From positions 652,501 to 716,500 of the forward strand of contig NZ_CP136921.1 in the NCBI RefSeq assembly GCF_033100095.1: a DNA stretch of 64,000 nt. Direction: 5' to 3'. The translations under genes were made by a program, and so were the position numbers. Origin of the DNA: Diaphorobacter limosus. GTDB lineage: Bacteria > Pseudomonadota > Gammaproteobacteria > Burkholderiales > Burkholderiaceae_C. This document shows, piece after piece, positions 19,161 to 28,294 of the stretch (position 1 is the stretch's first letter; every line of letters starts with the position of its first letter). The notes under the pieces are model-generated. The model saw only the letters and a list, made by a program, of their open reading frames with translations, did not search any database and was not told the origin of the DNA.

Positions 19161-20099
19161 TCAGAAATGGTGGTGATTTTCCAGCAGCGCCTGGCGTGTG
19201 GCCTGGCTTTGCAGCTGCCCCAGCCACCATTGCAGCGCTCGGCCCGGCACCGAGCTGCCCGATCCACCCCACTGGTAGCACATGCGCACGTTGCGCGGCG
19301 GGCGGGCCACGGCGCGCGCCACCAGGTGGCCGGCCTGAACATACGGGCGCACCATGGGTTCGGGCAGAAAACCCGCGCCCAGGCCGCGCAGCTGGGCCTG
19401 GATCTTGGCACGCATGTTGTCCACGGTGAACACGTCCTGCCCCGGCAGAATGCCCATGGTGACCTGGCTCTGGCGGGCCGAATCGGCCACGGCAATCAGG
19501 CGGTGCGCGCGCAGCTGGCTGTCGCTGATGGGCTCGGGCAGCCTGGCCAGCGGGTGGTGCGGTGCGACCACGAAGATGAAGCGCAGCTCGCCAATCGGCG
19601 CGGCCTGCAGGCCCGCGACGTTGCTGGCGCCTTCGGTCACGCCTATGGCCAGGTCGGCGTGGCCCGAGGTCAAGGCCTCGGCCGTGCCGCTCAGGATGCC
19701 GTCGCGCCACTTCAGGCGCGTGGGCGGCTCCAGGGCGTAGAAGGCCTCCACCAGCTCCAGCATGGTGGTGGGCGAGATTACGCCGTCCACCGACAGCGTC
19801 AGTTGCGGCTCCCAGCCCGTGGCCACGCGGCGCACGCGGTTGGCGATGGCGTCCACGTCCTCCAGCAGGCGCCGGCCCTCGCGCAGCAGCTCTAGGCCGG
19901 CGTCGGTGGGCCGGGCCTGGCGCGCGCTGCGGTCGAACAGCAGCACATCAAGCGCGTCCTCGATCTGGCGCACGCGGTAGGTCAGCGCGCTGGGCACCAG
20001 GCCCAGCTGGCGCGCGGCGGCGGCAAAGCTGCCGGTCTCGGCAATGCTTTGTAGCAGGCCGAGGTTGTCGGGGGTCAGCACATTGCGGGTGTTTTGCAT
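19161..20099 (-). CDS. LysR-family transcriptional regulator
   Basis: Protein of 312 residues: LysR helix-turn-helix at the N-terminus (LGLLQSIAETGSFAAAARQL, then SALTYRVRQIEDALDVLLFD) and a periplasmic-binding-like effector domain. The ATG MQNTRN is chosen; the frame extends to a TTG seven codons upstream. It is transcribed divergently from the pirin gene, with a TTCAA-TTGAA site between, and is the likely regulator of pirin. Confidence 0.88.
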   Translation of the reverse strand: MQNTRNVLTPDNLGLLQSIAETGSFAAAARQLGLVPSALTYRVRQIEDALDVLLFDRSARQARPTDAGLELLREGRRLLEDVDAIANRVRRVATGWEPQLTLSVDGVISPTTMLELVEAFYALEPPTRLKWRDGILSGTAEALTSGHADLAIGVTEGASNVAGLQAAPIGELRFIFVVAPHHPLARLPEPISDSQLRAHRLIAVADSARQSQVTMGILPGQDVFTVDNMRAKIQAQLRGLGAGFLPEPMVRPYVQAGHLVARAVARPPRNVRMCYQWGGSGSSVPGRALQWWLGQLQSQATRQALLENHHHF

Positions 20100-20115
20100 G
20101 ATTGGAGGCAATCTG

Positions 20116-20130
20116 TTCAAACGACTTGAA
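20116..20130. promoter_or_regulatory. Candidate LysR operator between lysR and pirin
   Basis: Inverted repeat TTCAA-acgac-TTGAA, a T-N11-A palindrome of LysR-box size, in the short divergent intergenic region. Confidence 0.45.
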
Positions 20131-20207
20131 TGATGCCTTCAAGCCCATAGCCCCCGCAAGCCAGCGTACCGACCTACAGTGACCGGTAGACATTGAAGGA
20201 CTACCGC

Positions 20208-20909
20208 ATGCTGACCATTCGCAAATCGCAAGACCGCGGCCACGCCGACCATGGCTGGCTCAACTCGTACCACAGCTTCTCGTTTGCCGGCTATTACGAC
20301 CCGCGCCACATGGGTTGGGGCAATCTGCGCGTCATCAATGAAGACCGCATTGCCCCCGGCACCGGTTTTGGCGCGCATGGCCACCGCGACATGGAGATCA
20401 TCAGCTACGTGCTCTCGGGCGAGCTGGCGCACCAGGACAGCATGGGCAACGTGAAGGGCATACCGCCGGGCGACGTGCAGCGCATGAGCGCGGGCTCGGG
20501 CGTGATGCACAGCGAGTTCAACCACGCGCCGGATCAGGTGACGCATTTTCTGCAGATCTGGATAGAGCCCAACGTGCGCGGCATGGCTCCCAGCTACGAG
20601 CAGGTGACCGTGCCCGAGGTCGACAAACGCGGCGCGCTGCGCCTGCTGGCCTCGCCCACGGGCGGGCCGGGCGTGGTGCGCATCCATGCCGATGCGTCGC
20701 TGTATGCCGGATTGTTTGACGGCGGCGAGTCAGCCACCCTGGCACTGAACGCCTGCCGCAAGGCCTATGTGCATGTGGTGCGCGGCGCCCTGCATGTCAA
20801 CGGCACGCCCTTGCTGGCGGGCGATGCCGCGCTGCTGGCCGATGAGCCGCAGGTCAGGCTGGAGCAGGGCCAGGATGCCGAGGTGCTGGTGTTCGACCTG
20901 GCGCCGTAA
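20208..20909 (+). CDS. Pirin family protein
   Basis: Protein of 233 residues with the bicupin pirin fold. Metal ligands are visible in the first cupin: GFGAHGHRDMEI (two histidines) and HSEFNH (histidine and glutamate). Family members include quercetin 2,3-dioxygenases and metal-dependent redox sensors; which applies here is unknown. The ATG MLTIRKS has GAAGGA upstream; an earlier in-frame TTG is less likely. The LysR gene is divergent from it. Confidence 0.88.
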   Translation: MLTIRKSQDRGHADHGWLNSYHSFSFAGYYDPRHMGWGNLRVINEDRIAPGTGFGAHGHRDMEIISYVLSGELAHQDSMGNVKGIPPGDVQRMSAGSGVMHSEFNHAPDQVTHFLQIWIEPNVRGMAPSYEQVTVPEVDKRGALRLLASPTGGPGVVRIHADASLYAGLFDGGESATLALNACRKAYVHVVRGALHVNGTPLLAGDAALLADEPQVRLEQGQDAEVLVFDLAP

Positions 20910-20921
20910 GGCGCTTTCGTA

Positions 20922-21665
20922 TCAGGCCACTGGCGGTGCCTGCCACTGCCCGTTCAGCAGCAGCTCATGCGGCACAAAGCGCGCCTTGTAGTTCATCTTC
21001 GGGCTTTGCGCTATCCAGTAGCCCAGGTAGACATGCGGCAGGCCCAGCGCATGGGCCTGCTGTATCTGCCACAGCACGTTGTAGGTGCCATAGCTGGCGC
21101 CCGGGTCGGCGTCGTAGAAGGTGTAGACGGCGGAGATGCCGTCCTCCAGCACGTCGAGTATCGATACCATCTTCAGCGCGCCCGGCTGCCCGTCCAACCC
21201 CGGCTCACGGAACTCCACCAGGCGTGAATTGACGCGGCTTTGCAGCAAGAACTGCGTGTACTGGTCGATGCTGTCGTGATCCATGCCGCCGCCGGTGTGG
21301 CGCGCGGTCTGGTAGCGCAGGTAGAGCTGGTAATGCTCGGGGATGTAGCACAGGCGCAGCACGCGCGCCTGCAGGCCGGCATGGCGCTTCCAGGCGCGGC
21401 GCTGGCTGCGGTCGGGGCGGAAGGCGTTCACCAGCACACGCAGCGGCGTGCAGGCCTGGCAGCCATCGCAAAACGGCCGGTAGGTGAACATGCCGCTGCG
21501 GCGAAAACCCCGCGCCACCAGGTCGGAATACACGGCGTTCTGGATCAGATGGCTGGGCGTGGCCACCTGCGAGCGCGCCTGCCGCCCGGGCAGATAGCTG
21601 CAGGGGTAGGGCGCCGTGGCATAGAACTGCAGGCTTTGTAGCGGAAGATCGTTGAGCTGGGTCAC
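20922..21665 (-). CDS. bpt: Aspartate/glutamate leucyltransferase Bpt
   Basis: Protein of 247 residues of the ATE1-like family. It transfers leucine from Leu-tRNA to N-terminal Asp or Glu and so marks proteins for ClpS/ClpAP (N-end rule). The N-terminal Cys cluster [12 protein letters not shown] (about 67-78) and the C-terminal [18 protein letters not shown] are hallmarks. It starts with GTG, overlapping the TGA of aat as GTGA. Pairing with aat in one operon puts the two bacterial N-degron transferases together. Confidence 0.92.
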   Translation of the reverse strand: MTQLNDLPLQSLQFYATAPYPCSYLPGRQARSQVATPSHLIQNAVYSDLVARGFRRSGMFTYRPFCDGCQACTPLRVLVNAFRPDRSQRRAWKRHAGLQARVLRLCYIPEHYQLYLRYQTARHTGGGMDHDSIDQYTQFLLQSRVNSRLVEFREPGLDGQPGALKMVSILDVLEDGISAVYTFYDADPGASYGTYNVLWQIQQAHALGLPHVYLGYWIAQSPKMNYKARFVPHELLLNGQWQAPPVA

Positions 21666-22414
21666 GCCGCAGGGCTTGAGGGCAGGAGCTCGTCCCAGTA
21701 TACGGATTCAAAGCGCCAGTTGCAGGCCGGCAAAACGCGCGCTTGCTCCACATGGCGCAGAAACTGGGCGCGCTCGATCTCGCGCGCGCCCAGCGATGCC
21801 AGGTGGCCGGTGTTCTGCTGGCAGTCGATCAGCGCCACGCCGCTGCGCCGGCACAGGCAGACCAGCGCCGCCAGGGCAATTTTTGATGCATCGGTGGCAT
21901 GCGCGAACATCGATTCGCCAAACACCGCCCGCCCCAGCGCCACGCAGTACAACCCGCCCGCCAGGCGGCCATTCACCCAGGTCTCCACGCTGTGCGCATG
22001 GCCGGCGGCGTGCAGCGCCGAGTAGGCCCGGACTATCGCGGGCACGATCCAGGTGCCCGACTGGCCATCACGCGGCGTGCGCGCGCAGGCCTGGATGACG
22101 TTGACAAAAGCGCTGTCCACGCGCACCTCGCAGCCCGGTGTGGCGCGAAAGCGCTGCAGCGTGCGCCGCAGCGAGCGGTGCAGGCGAAACTCGGCCACCG
22201 GCAGCACCATGCGCGGATCGGGGCTCCACCACAGGATGGGCTGGCCGGCGCTGAACCAGGGGAAGATGCCCTGGGCATAGGCCTGGAGCAGGCGCGGCAC
22301 ATCCAGCGTGGCTCCCGCGGCCAGCAGCCCGGGCGCGGCCGAGTCGGGGCCACAGCCGCTGGACGGCGGCGGGAAAGGGTCGTCGGGCCCAAGCCAGGGC
22401 AGGGGTGCTGTCAT
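21662..22414 (-). CDS. aat: Leucyl/phenylalanyl-tRNA--protein transferase
   Basis: Protein of 250 residues. Transfers Leu or Phe from tRNA to proteins with N-terminal Arg or Lys. [20 protein letters not shown] near residues 49-68 and [20 protein letters not shown] near 167-186 are family signatures, and [17 protein letters not shown] closes the active site. The ATG MTAPLPW is preferred over an upstream in-frame start lacking conservation. First gene of the aat-bpt operon. Confidence 0.94.
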   Translation of the reverse strand: MTAPLPWLGPDDPFPPPSSGCGPDSAAPGLLAAGATLDVPRLLQAYAQGIFPWFSAGQPILWWSPDPRMVLPVAEFRLHRSLRRTLQRFRATPGCEVRVDSAFVNVIQACARTPRDGQSGTWIVPAIVRAYSALHAAGHAHSVETWVNGRLAGGLYCVALGRAVFGESMFAHATDASKIALAALVCLCRRSGVALIDCQQNTGHLASLGAREIERAQFLRHVEQARVLPACNWRFESVYWDELLPSSPAA

Positions 22415-22442
22415 GCGCGGGCCTTGGGTCTTGGGCCGTGGG

Positions 22443-22781
22443 TCAATCCTCCACGTACCAGGCATCCTTGAGGCCACTCACCGTGGCCTCGCCCACCTCG
22501 GGCTGGGCGGCCAGCCAGGCCTGTGTGGCCTGGCGGTCTTCGTTGCTGGCCGAGCCGCGCGTGAAGGCGGTCACAAAGCCCTCGCGCACCCAGCCGGCGG
22601 CTGCCAGGTTGCGCGGCACCAGCAGCTCGCGCACGAAGCGGTCCATCAGCGCCTCCTCCTGCTCGGGCGAAAGCTCGGCCTTCACCTTCAACTCATACTC
22701 GAAGCCGAATTCCTGAAACTCGCCAATGCGCATCTTCTTGCGCTGGCGGCGGCTGCGTTGCTTGTTCGGTGGCAGTGCCAT
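22443..22781 (-). CDS. yggL: YggL family (DUF469) 50S ribosome-binding protein
   Basis: Small protein of 112 residues. Basic start ([23 protein letters not shown]) followed by an alpha/beta fold with [12 protein letters not shown], typical of YggL. In Escherichia coli the protein binds the 50S subunit. The ATG has AAGGAG at good spacing. It lies between trpB and aat on the same strand, 28 bases before aat. Confidence 0.85.
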   Translation of the reverse strand: MALPPNKQRSRRQRKKMRIGEFQEFGFEYELKVKAELSPEQEEALMDRFVRELLVPRNLAAAGWVREGFVTAFTRGSASNEDRQATQAWLAAQPEVGEATVSGLKDAWYVED

Positions 22782-22803
22782 GCTCAAAACTCCTTGAAAA
22801 AAA

Positions 22804-24012
22804 TCAGATGCCCAGCAGCTTGGCGACGTAGTCCGCGTCCTTGTCGCCACGGCCCGACAGGTTGATCAGGATGTTGCAGTCCTGGGGCAGGCTTGGCGCC
22901 ACGCGCATGGCCCAGGCGACGGCATGGGCGCTTTCCAGCGCCGGGATGATTCCCTCCACGCGCGACAGCTGCATGAAGGCATCCAGGCATTCCTTGTCGG
23001 TGACGGCTTCGTACTGCACGCGGCCCAAGTCCTTCAGGTAGCTGTGCTGCGGGCCGACGCCGGGGTAGTCCAGGCCCGAGGCAATGCTGTGCACGGCGGC
23101 GGGCACGCCCGGTTCGCTCTCCAGCACATAGCACTTCATGCCGTGAATTTCGCCGGGCTTGCCCATGCTCAGGGTGGCGGCGTGGCGGCCGGGCTTGTCG
23201 GTGCCCTCGCCGGAGGGCTCGACGCCGACCAACTTCACATCGGCGTCATTCAAGAAGGCCGTGAATATGCCCATGGCGTTGCTGCCGCCGCCCACGCAGG
23301 CCGCCACATAGTCGGGCAGGCGGCCATGTTTGGCCTGGAACTGCTCGCGCGCCTCGCGGCCGACAATGCTCTGGAAGTCGCGCACCATCATCGGGAAGGG
23401 GTGGGGGCCGACCACCGAGCCAATGGCGTACAGGTAGTCGGTGGGGTTCGTCAGGTACTCGTCAAAGGCGCTGTCCACCGCCTCTTTCAGCGTGGCCGCA
23501 CCGCGCGTCACCGGCACCAGCTTGCAGCCCAGGATGCGCATCTTGGTGACGTTGGGGTGCTCCTTCTCGATGTCCACCTGGCCCATGTGGATCTCGCACG
23601 GAATGCCCACCAGCGCGCAGGCCGTGGCCAGCGCCACGCCATGCTGGCCGGCGCCGGTCTCGGCGATCACCTTCTTCTTGCCCATGAACCTGGCCAAGAG
23701 CGCTTCGCCCAGGCAGTGGTTGATTTTGTGCGCGCCGGTGTGGTTCAGGTCCTCGCGCTTCAGGTGGATCTGCGCGCCTTTCAACTGCTCCGACAGGCGC
23801 CGGGCATGAAAGATCGGGCTGGGCCGGCCCACGTAGTCGGCAAACAGCTGGGCCAGCTCGTCCTGGAAGTCCTGTCGCTGGGTGATCTCGGCATAGGCAG
23901 CATTGATGTCGTCCATGGCCTGCTTGAGATGCGGCGGCACAAGCTGGCCACCGTAGGGGCCAAAGAAACCAGCGGCATCGGGCATGGGAGCGAAGTGGGT
24001 GGAGGCAGTCAT
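22804..24012 (-). CDS. trpB: Tryptophan synthase beta chain
   Basis: Protein of 402 residues. PLP enzyme that condenses indole and serine to tryptophan. The PLP lysine lies in [20 protein letters not shown] (about 84-103); the phosphate loop is [10 protein letters not shown] near 235-244. Length and motifs fit TrpB1. trpA and trpF are not adjacent, which is unusual because trpB and trpA are normally paired; either the trp genes are split here or this is a second copy. Confidence 0.94.
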   Translation of the reverse strand: MTASTHFAPMPDAAGFFGPYGGQLVPPHLKQAMDDINAAYAEITQRQDFQDELAQLFADYVGRPSPIFHARRLSEQLKGAQIHLKREDLNHTGAHKINHCLGEALLARFMGKKKVIAETGAGQHGVALATACALVGIPCEIHMGQVDIEKEHPNVTKMRILGCKLVPVTRGAATLKEAVDSAFDEYLTNPTDYLYAIGSVVGPHPFPMMVRDFQSIVGREAREQFQAKHGRLPDYVAACVGGGSNAMGIFTAFLNDADVKLVGVEPSGEGTDKPGRHAATLSMGKPGEIHGMKCYVLESEPGVPAAVHSIASGLDYPGVGPQHSYLKDLGRVQYEAVTDKECLDAFMQLSRVEGIIPALESAHAVAWAMRVAPSLPQDCNILINLSGRGDKDADYVAKLLGI

Positions 24013-24050
24013 CGCGGTGCAGGAGAAGGGGGTTGAAAATGCAGGTGTGT

Positions 24051-24111
24051 CAAATTCAAAATTAATAGCTGTAAGCGCTTATCAAATAAGGGCTGAATGG
24101 CATTTTGAATG
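24051..24111 (+). repeat. Hairpin repeat family A, upstream of trpB
   Basis: AATAGCTGTAAGCGCTTATC then AAATAAGGGCTGAATGGCAT; AT-rich ends (AAATTCAAAATT, TTTTGAAT). It lies in the trpB promoter region, divergent from the next gene. Confidence 0.65.
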
Positions 24112-24242
24112 GGTGTCACACAAGGAGCCAGATCAGGGGCCGGCCCACGGCGGCATGCGCAATATACGCGCAGTTGCACGGCACTTTGCGCGATTCGCCA
24201 CCGCGCTTGCAGCGCCTTGCGGCACGGCAGCAGAATCCGCCC

Positions 24243-24635
24243 ATGCACCTGCAGCCCTACCAGAGCGTGGACGGCATGCCATTCACGGCCACGCGCGACG
24301 ACATCATCCGCGCCCACGGCCCGCCGCACAGCGAAGAACGCAACAACATCGGCCTGACCGCGCTGGACTACGGCGCGCTGGTCTACCGCTTTCAGGACAG
24401 TGGCCGGCTGGAGGAAGTCACTGCCCGCGCCCAGGTGCTGCACCTGGGCGCACTGGCGATACCGCTTGGCACCCTGGCCATGTTCGTGCGGGCCAACGAC
24501 AGCGCCGCCTTCGAGCGCGCGGGCTTTCTCGTCAGCCCCCGCTACGGCATTGCCTTTGTGCTGGATGAGCCCTGCTGGGTGACGGCACTGGCGCGGCATT
24601 GCCTGCCGCAGTGGGAGGCGTTGCGGGCGGGATAG
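24243..24635 (+). CDS. Conserved hypothetical protein
   Basis: About 130 residues, starting MHLQPYQSVDGMPFTATRDD. Soluble, mixed alpha/beta, no membrane segment or motif I recognise. The body resembles small single-domain proteins found in immunity or SMI1-like contexts, but I cannot assign a family. The last part, GIAFVLDEPCWVTALARH, has a near copy in the remnant at 25.8 kb, so it may be one of a duplicated pair. The ATG is chosen at the start of the compact domain; the frame is open 138 bases further upstream with poor codon quality. Convergent with the nucleotidyltransferase gene. Confidence 0.55.
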   Translation: MHLQPYQSVDGMPFTATRDDIIRAHGPPHSEERNNIGLTALDYGALVYRFQDSGRLEEVTARAQVLHLGALAIPLGTLAMFVRANDSAAFERAGFLVSPRYGIAFVLDEPCWVTALARHCLPQWEALRAG

Positions 24636-24652
24636 ACGCAATAGCCGCAAGC

Positions 24653-25693
24653 TCACAGCGCCAAGCGCTGATCAAAGCCTTGGTCTGGAAAGGCCCGGCA
24701 CAACGATGCAAGCCCGCCCTTGAGCTTGGACTCCCAACTTTTCCCGCGTGCCACCACGTCATTCCAAATCTCCGTCACCAAATCCGCATCTTCGGTCAGC
24801 AGGTAATCCAGAAGATGCGCGGCCTGGGCAATGTCTTTGCTTGCCTTAAGGCGCATCTCCATGGGCCGCAACTGCGACACGATCAGCTTATGCAAAGCGT
24901 AGCGCTCGGGCCTGGGCACGTTGACGGCGATGCTGCCGGAGCGCAGGAGCAGGCTCGCCGGCAAGGGGGATTCCATGGAAAGCTCCATGAAACGCAAAGG
25001 CTGCAGCGTGACGTTGAGCGCCGGGATGTGAACCGGCGCATCGCCCCTGCGTCCCATGCTGGTCAGAAAGTCGATGTCGAAGTCCGGCTCATCCGGCTTT
25101 TTGTAGGTGGTCTGGCTGACCACGGGAATAAACCCCATCTGCAAGGACTCCAAGGCGCCACGGGTGTCCACGCGAACGTCGGACTGCATGGCGATGGAGA
25201 GGTTTTTGCCCGCATGCGCAAAGTCCAGGTCCAGCGTCATTGCCCCACCTACCCAGCGCACGCCAAAGTGGTTCTGGTAGGCGATGAAGGCATGGGTGCC
25301 CACCAGCATCCCACCGGCCCGGAAGAATCCGTAATCACTCAACCGATCAATGACACGCCCGTGCGCGGCAGGGATGGGCGTGCAGCCGTACTCAATAGCG
25401 GCCCGTGCCATGCTTTTGATGGCCTGCGCCCCGGCGTGACGCAGGCCGTCGCCATGTGCCGCGATCAACTCCCTGATGGGCGGTTCATCCGGCCCCAGAT
25501 AAATCTGCGTCACCGAGCCCGCCGGGTTCTTGAGCTGGTAGTACCAATAGGTGCGCCCCTTCACCGTCTTGGTCGTGAAGCCCCCCGGCAGATCGGCCAC
25601 ACACCGCTCCAGCTCACGCTGCCGGGTGGCTACATCCAGGCCCGAAAAGGCCGCTTGGGCGGCGGCAGGCAAGGGTTGGTAAAGGGCACTCAC
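24653..25693 (-). CDS. GSU2403-family nucleotidyltransferase fold protein
   Basis: Protein of 346 residues. The nucleotidyltransferase signature is visible: GGMLVGTHAFIAY (helix-turn with hG motif), then TLDLDFAHAG (paired acidic residues) and FDIDFLTS. The N-terminal 110 residues are helical (TRQRELERCVADL, TYWYYQLK). Family members are compared with AbiEii/MNT-type toxins, but function is unproven. The start is GTG, 4 bases from a TACTACC/GGTAGTA palindrome. No antitoxin gene is next to it. It lies in an accessory patch flanked by related sequence fragments, suggesting acquisition. Confidence 0.7.
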   Translation of the reverse strand: MSALYQPLPAAAQAAFSGLDVATRQRELERCVADLPGGFTTKTVKGRTYWYYQLKNPAGSVTQIYLGPDEPPIRELIAAHGDGLRHAGAQAIKSMARAAIEYGCTPIPAAHGRVIDRLSDYGFFRAGGMLVGTHAFIAYQNHFGVRWVGGAMTLDLDFAHAGKNLSIAMQSDVRVDTRGALESLQMGFIPVVSQTTYKKPDEPDFDIDFLTSMGRRGDAPVHIPALNVTLQPLRFMELSMESPLPASLLLRSGSIAVNVPRPERYALHKLIVSQLRPMEMRLKASKDIAQAAHLLDYLLTEDADLVTEIWNDVVARGKSWESKLKGGLASLCRAFPDQGFDQRLAL

Positions 25694-25696
25694 ATG

Positions 25697-25721
25697 TACT
25701 ACCAAAAATAAAAAGGTAGTA
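25697..25721 (-). promoter_or_regulatory. Palindrome directly upstream of the nucleotidyltransferase start
   Basis: Perfect 7-bp inverted repeat TACTACC / GGTAGTA around an A-rich 11-base centre. On the transcribed (minus) strand the centre is T-rich and lies where the leader would begin. It could be an operator or a short leader hairpin. Confidence 0.5.
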
Positions 25722-25740
25722 TAACCCTTGGAGATCACCT

Positions 25741-25900
25741 TTGGCGGCCACCAGCAAATCGGCATCAGCGCCGCATGGGGTGTGGGCCAATGACCCGCTG
25801 TTTGGCACTCTGGCTGCCTTCGTGCCGGATGAGCCTGGCTGGCTGACCGCGCTGGCGCTTTCACCCACAAAATCAAAATCAGTATCTGATTGGATGGACT
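25741..25900 (+). pseudogene. Remnant resembling the C-terminus of the hypothetical protein at 24.2 kb
   Basis: The reading AAFVPDEPGWLTALALS matches IAFVLDEPCWVTALARH of the upstream hypothetical protein at DNA level (about 45 bases with roughly 80 percent identity by eye). The rest of this frame looks non-coding and continues into AT-rich DNA. It seems to be a truncated paralogue on the far side of the nucleotidyltransferase gene. Confidence 0.35.
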
Positions 25901-26012
25901 TGTTCAATTGGAGAATATTCAAAGCCAATGCAAAAACCAGAATGCATGCGGTTTGGCGATGTTTTTATAATCGGTCGCGCACATCCTGTTTTCAGCATTC
26001 AAAGCCTGCTAT

Positions 26013-26192
26013 TCAGGTATTTCCAGGTAATACGCTGGTATCGGCAGGCGCCAATGAATCCGGTGGCGATTCAACTGCCTGGGTATCTGGCTCGGAGCCC
26101 TTGGTGAGTTTGCGCTGATTTTTCTCTTCCTTCTTTTTCTTCTTCTCCAGTTCGCGCTGACGTTTTTCGAATGAATAGTTGGGTTTTGCCAC
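26013..26192 (-). CDS. Small lysine/glutamate-rich conserved protein
   Basis: About 59 residues starting VAKPNYSFEKRQRELEKKKK, a charged helical protein of a type common in proteobacteria with unknown function. The GTG before AKPNY has AGGTGAG upstream; the same pattern (AKPNY near the start) is the usual N-terminus of the family. The C-terminal half is an acidic, Pro/Ser-rich tail. Stands alone, next to gene debris. Confidence 0.6.
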   Translation of the reverse strand: MAKPNYSFEKRQRELEKKKKKEEKNQRKLTKGSEPDTQAVESPPDSLAPADTSVLPGNT

Positions 26193-26249
26193 GCTCACCT
26201 CGCAGGAATTTAATTTGGGGAGCCATGATACACCACCGAGGTTGGTCAA

Positions 26250-26665
26250 ATTTACAAGGGGTGTGTCGAGCCCCGGCTAGAGGCGCTTTGCGGCAAGGCC
26301 GAGCCTATCGGCGAAGGCGGGCCTGGTTAAGCTATAGGTTGGCGTAAAAAGGCAGGGGAGCGATTGTAGGCAAGGGGTGAGCGCTATGAAAAACGAAGTC
26401 GTCAACGCATGAAAGGCATGCGTTCGAGCGAAAAAACAATAACCTGTGAGCCCTGCCAACGCAAGTAAAGCGTAGTGCCCTTAGGTGAATTCCGAGGAGC
26501 AGGAAATGCGCTATTAAAAATATCCGTCAATATAATATTTTGATAATTAATAAATAATTTATTGGCTATAGTTTTAAATTGCTTTTTTATGAGATTGCTT
26601 GAATTCGTGTGGCTGTGGAATAAAAATGAGGCGTTCCACATGAAATGACGAAGGGCCCTTCTTTC
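26250..26665. other. AT-rich, cassette-like DNA without a convincing gene
   Basis: GC falls sharply, with runs such as TATAATATTTTGATAATTAA. Two minus-strand ORFs exist (26402-26641, 79 codons, and 26277-26459, 60 codons), neither with recognisable product. An AACGCATG/CATGCGTT hairpin lies at 26404-26424. It ends exactly at an attC-like site, so it may be a gene cassette whose ORF I cannot confirm. Confidence 0.5.
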
Positions 26666-26724
26666 GGCTAACGCCCTGAGTTCAACCGCCGCCGCAGGCG
26701 GTCAGCTGCAATGCAGAGTTAGGC
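26666..26724 (+). other. Integron attC-like recombination site
   Basis: 59 bases. R'' box GGCTAAC and R' box GTTAGGC (complementary at 6 of 7 positions) bracket a CCGCC-gccgca-GGCGG hairpin. GGCTAACG...GAGTTCAACCGC agrees closely with the degenerate attC pattern used to amplify environmental cassettes (GSCTAACG...GAGNTMAGCSGC). The bases after the site would be the start of the next cassette. Confidence 0.65.
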
Positions 26725-26743
26725 AAAGGAGCTTTTCTGGCGT

Positions 26744-27034
26744 TCAGAACTTCACTGCAATTCGCTTTGTTGCTTCCTGATCGTGACTCCAGTTGGTTGC
26801 TGTTCCGCAAACCATCCAGCGACCGTTATCGTTTGCCGAGACGACAGCTCTCCAACCAGACCAGTCACCAGTGCTGGCGTTGTCGATGATTTGGCCGTCT
26901 ACAAACGGTTTAGTGATGGCATCGCCTCCGCTACGGTTGGAGAGTACAACTTTCTTAGGACGGGCTTTCGAAGGTAGTCTCACGCAGACTACTGCGCAGG
27001 AGGCGCCGTCTTTTCGCCCCATTCCTTGATTCCA
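26744..27034 (-). pseudogene. C-terminal fragment of an unknown protein cut by the IS element
   Basis: About 95 codons read out of the IS end and stop at 26744 (ending QEATKRIAVKF). It contains GDAITKPFVDGQIIDNASTG and GWRAVVSANDNGRWMVCG, a beta-rich sequence I do not recognise. The upstream part is absent on the other side of the IS, so the gene is truncated. Its position just after an attC-like site suggests a cassette gene in reverse orientation. Confidence 0.5.
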
Positions 27035-27414
27035 TAGTCGGCCCTGCAAAACCCAGCCAGCCCCCATAAACACTGGGTTTGCGCTGTTTCCCCGACAGCT
27101 CCATCCCCCGAGAATCAATTCACCAGCCATTGATTTCTGAGAGTTTTGTGATGCCCCAGCCCGGTCAAACCGCCGACTTCTTCCGCCAACCACTGGCCGA
27201 GATGATCGACCTGCACCACCCGCTGGCGGTGCTCGCCAGCCGCCTGCCCTGGGCACAGATCGAGGCAGCGCTGGCACCGCACTTTGCTCGCCAGGCACGC
27301 GAGGGCCGTGCAGTGGCACAAGACGACCTGTTTGGCCCTTCTGTGCAAGTGGCTGGCGGCGCAGTCGCCGCCGCAGGCCGTCCGCGCCTGCCCATCCGCC
27401 TGATGGCCAGCCTG
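27035..27414 (+). repeat. Left arm of the 380-bp IS inverted repeat
   Basis: Plus-strand copy of the IS 5' end including the first codons MPQPGQTADFFRQPL of the transposase. The match to the right arm ends between 27414 and 27415. Confidence 0.9.
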
Positions 27415-28142
27415 GTGCGCTGGCGCTTGACGGTCTTCTTGAGTCGCTTGAACTGCTTGGCATGGGCGTAGCCGCCGGCCTTGCGCCGCAAGGCCTTGCC
27501 TTCGCGCACAAAGGTCTGCTTCAGGGCAATGCCCGCCCGCTTGGCGGCGATCACCACCTTGTGGCGGGCGATCTCCAGCAGGCGTGAGTCCACCGGGTGG
27601 GCAATGGCCTTCTCCTGCACCGTGGTGTCCACGATCAACCGCTCGAACTCGGCGGGCCCGATGGCCCTGGAGGTGACGGCCGTGTCGATGGTGGCCTTGA
27701 GCAGTTCTTCCACGCCGGCCTCGCCAATCGCTGTACGAAAGCGTCCGATCTGCGTGGCGTCACACGGCAGGCGTGGTTCGTAGAAGCGCATGCCGCTGAA
27801 GTGCTGCCAGACCACGTTCTCCGCCCAGCGCTGCACCAGCTCCTCGTCGCTGAGCTTGTTGGCGTGCTTGAGGTACAGCAGGCTGGCCATCAGGCGGATG
27901 GGCAGGCGCGGACGGCCTGCGGCGGCGACTGCGCCGCCAGCCACTTGCACAGAAGGGCCAAACAGGTCGTCTTGTGCCACTGCACGGCCCTCGCGTGCCT
28001 GGCGAGCAAAGTGCGGTGCCAGCGCTGCCTCGATCTGTGCCCAGGGCAGGCGGCTGGCGAGCACCGCCAGCGGGTGGTGCAGGTCGATCATCTCGGCCAG
28101 TGGTTGGCGGAAGAAGTCGGCGGTTTGACCGGGCTGGGGCAT
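27415..28142 (-). pseudogene. IS5-family transposase, C-terminally truncated
   Basis: Starts MPQPGQTADFFRQPLAEMID and continues through LYLKHANKLSDEELVQRWAE, QIGRFRTAIGEAGVEELLKA and IVDTTVQEKAIAHPVDSRLL (the DTT aspartate of the DDE site) to KTVKRQR, where the sequence runs into the inverted copy of its own beginning. The later DDE residues are missing, so the protein should be inactive. The frame stays open for another 80 codons of antisense sequence. Confidence 0.85.
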
Positions 28143-28258
28143 CACAAAACTCTCAGAAATCAATGGCTGGTGAATTGATTCTCGGGGGATGGAGCTGTCG
28201 GGGAAACAGCGCAAACCCAGTGTTTATGGGGGCTGGCTGGGTTTTGCAGGGCCGACTA
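27879..28258 (-). repeat. Right arm of the 380-bp IS inverted repeat
   Basis: The original 5' end of the IS, from the terminal inverted repeat through the N-terminal transposase codons. It is a perfect inverted copy of the left arm by eye. Confidence 0.9.
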
Positions 28259-28294
28259 ACTAACAGTTGCTGAAACAGAAAAGGCTCACTTTGC

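Larger units (their letters stand above)
27035..28258. mobile_element. IS5-family insertion sequence with inverted, self-duplicated end
   Basis: Two 380-bp arms, 27035-27414 and 27879-28258, are identical inverted copies of the 5' end of the element (terminal TAGTCGGCCCTGC). Between them lie 464 bases of transposase gene. The normal 3' end is absent. The left arm repeats the transposase start (ATG at 27151). No clear target duplication beyond TA is visible, in keeping with rearrangement after insertion. Confidence 0.85.

Noticed and set aside
26402..26641. Small ORF of 79 codons in the AT-rich patch
   Set aside because: No ribosome binding site or recognisable sequence; kept only as part of the region description.
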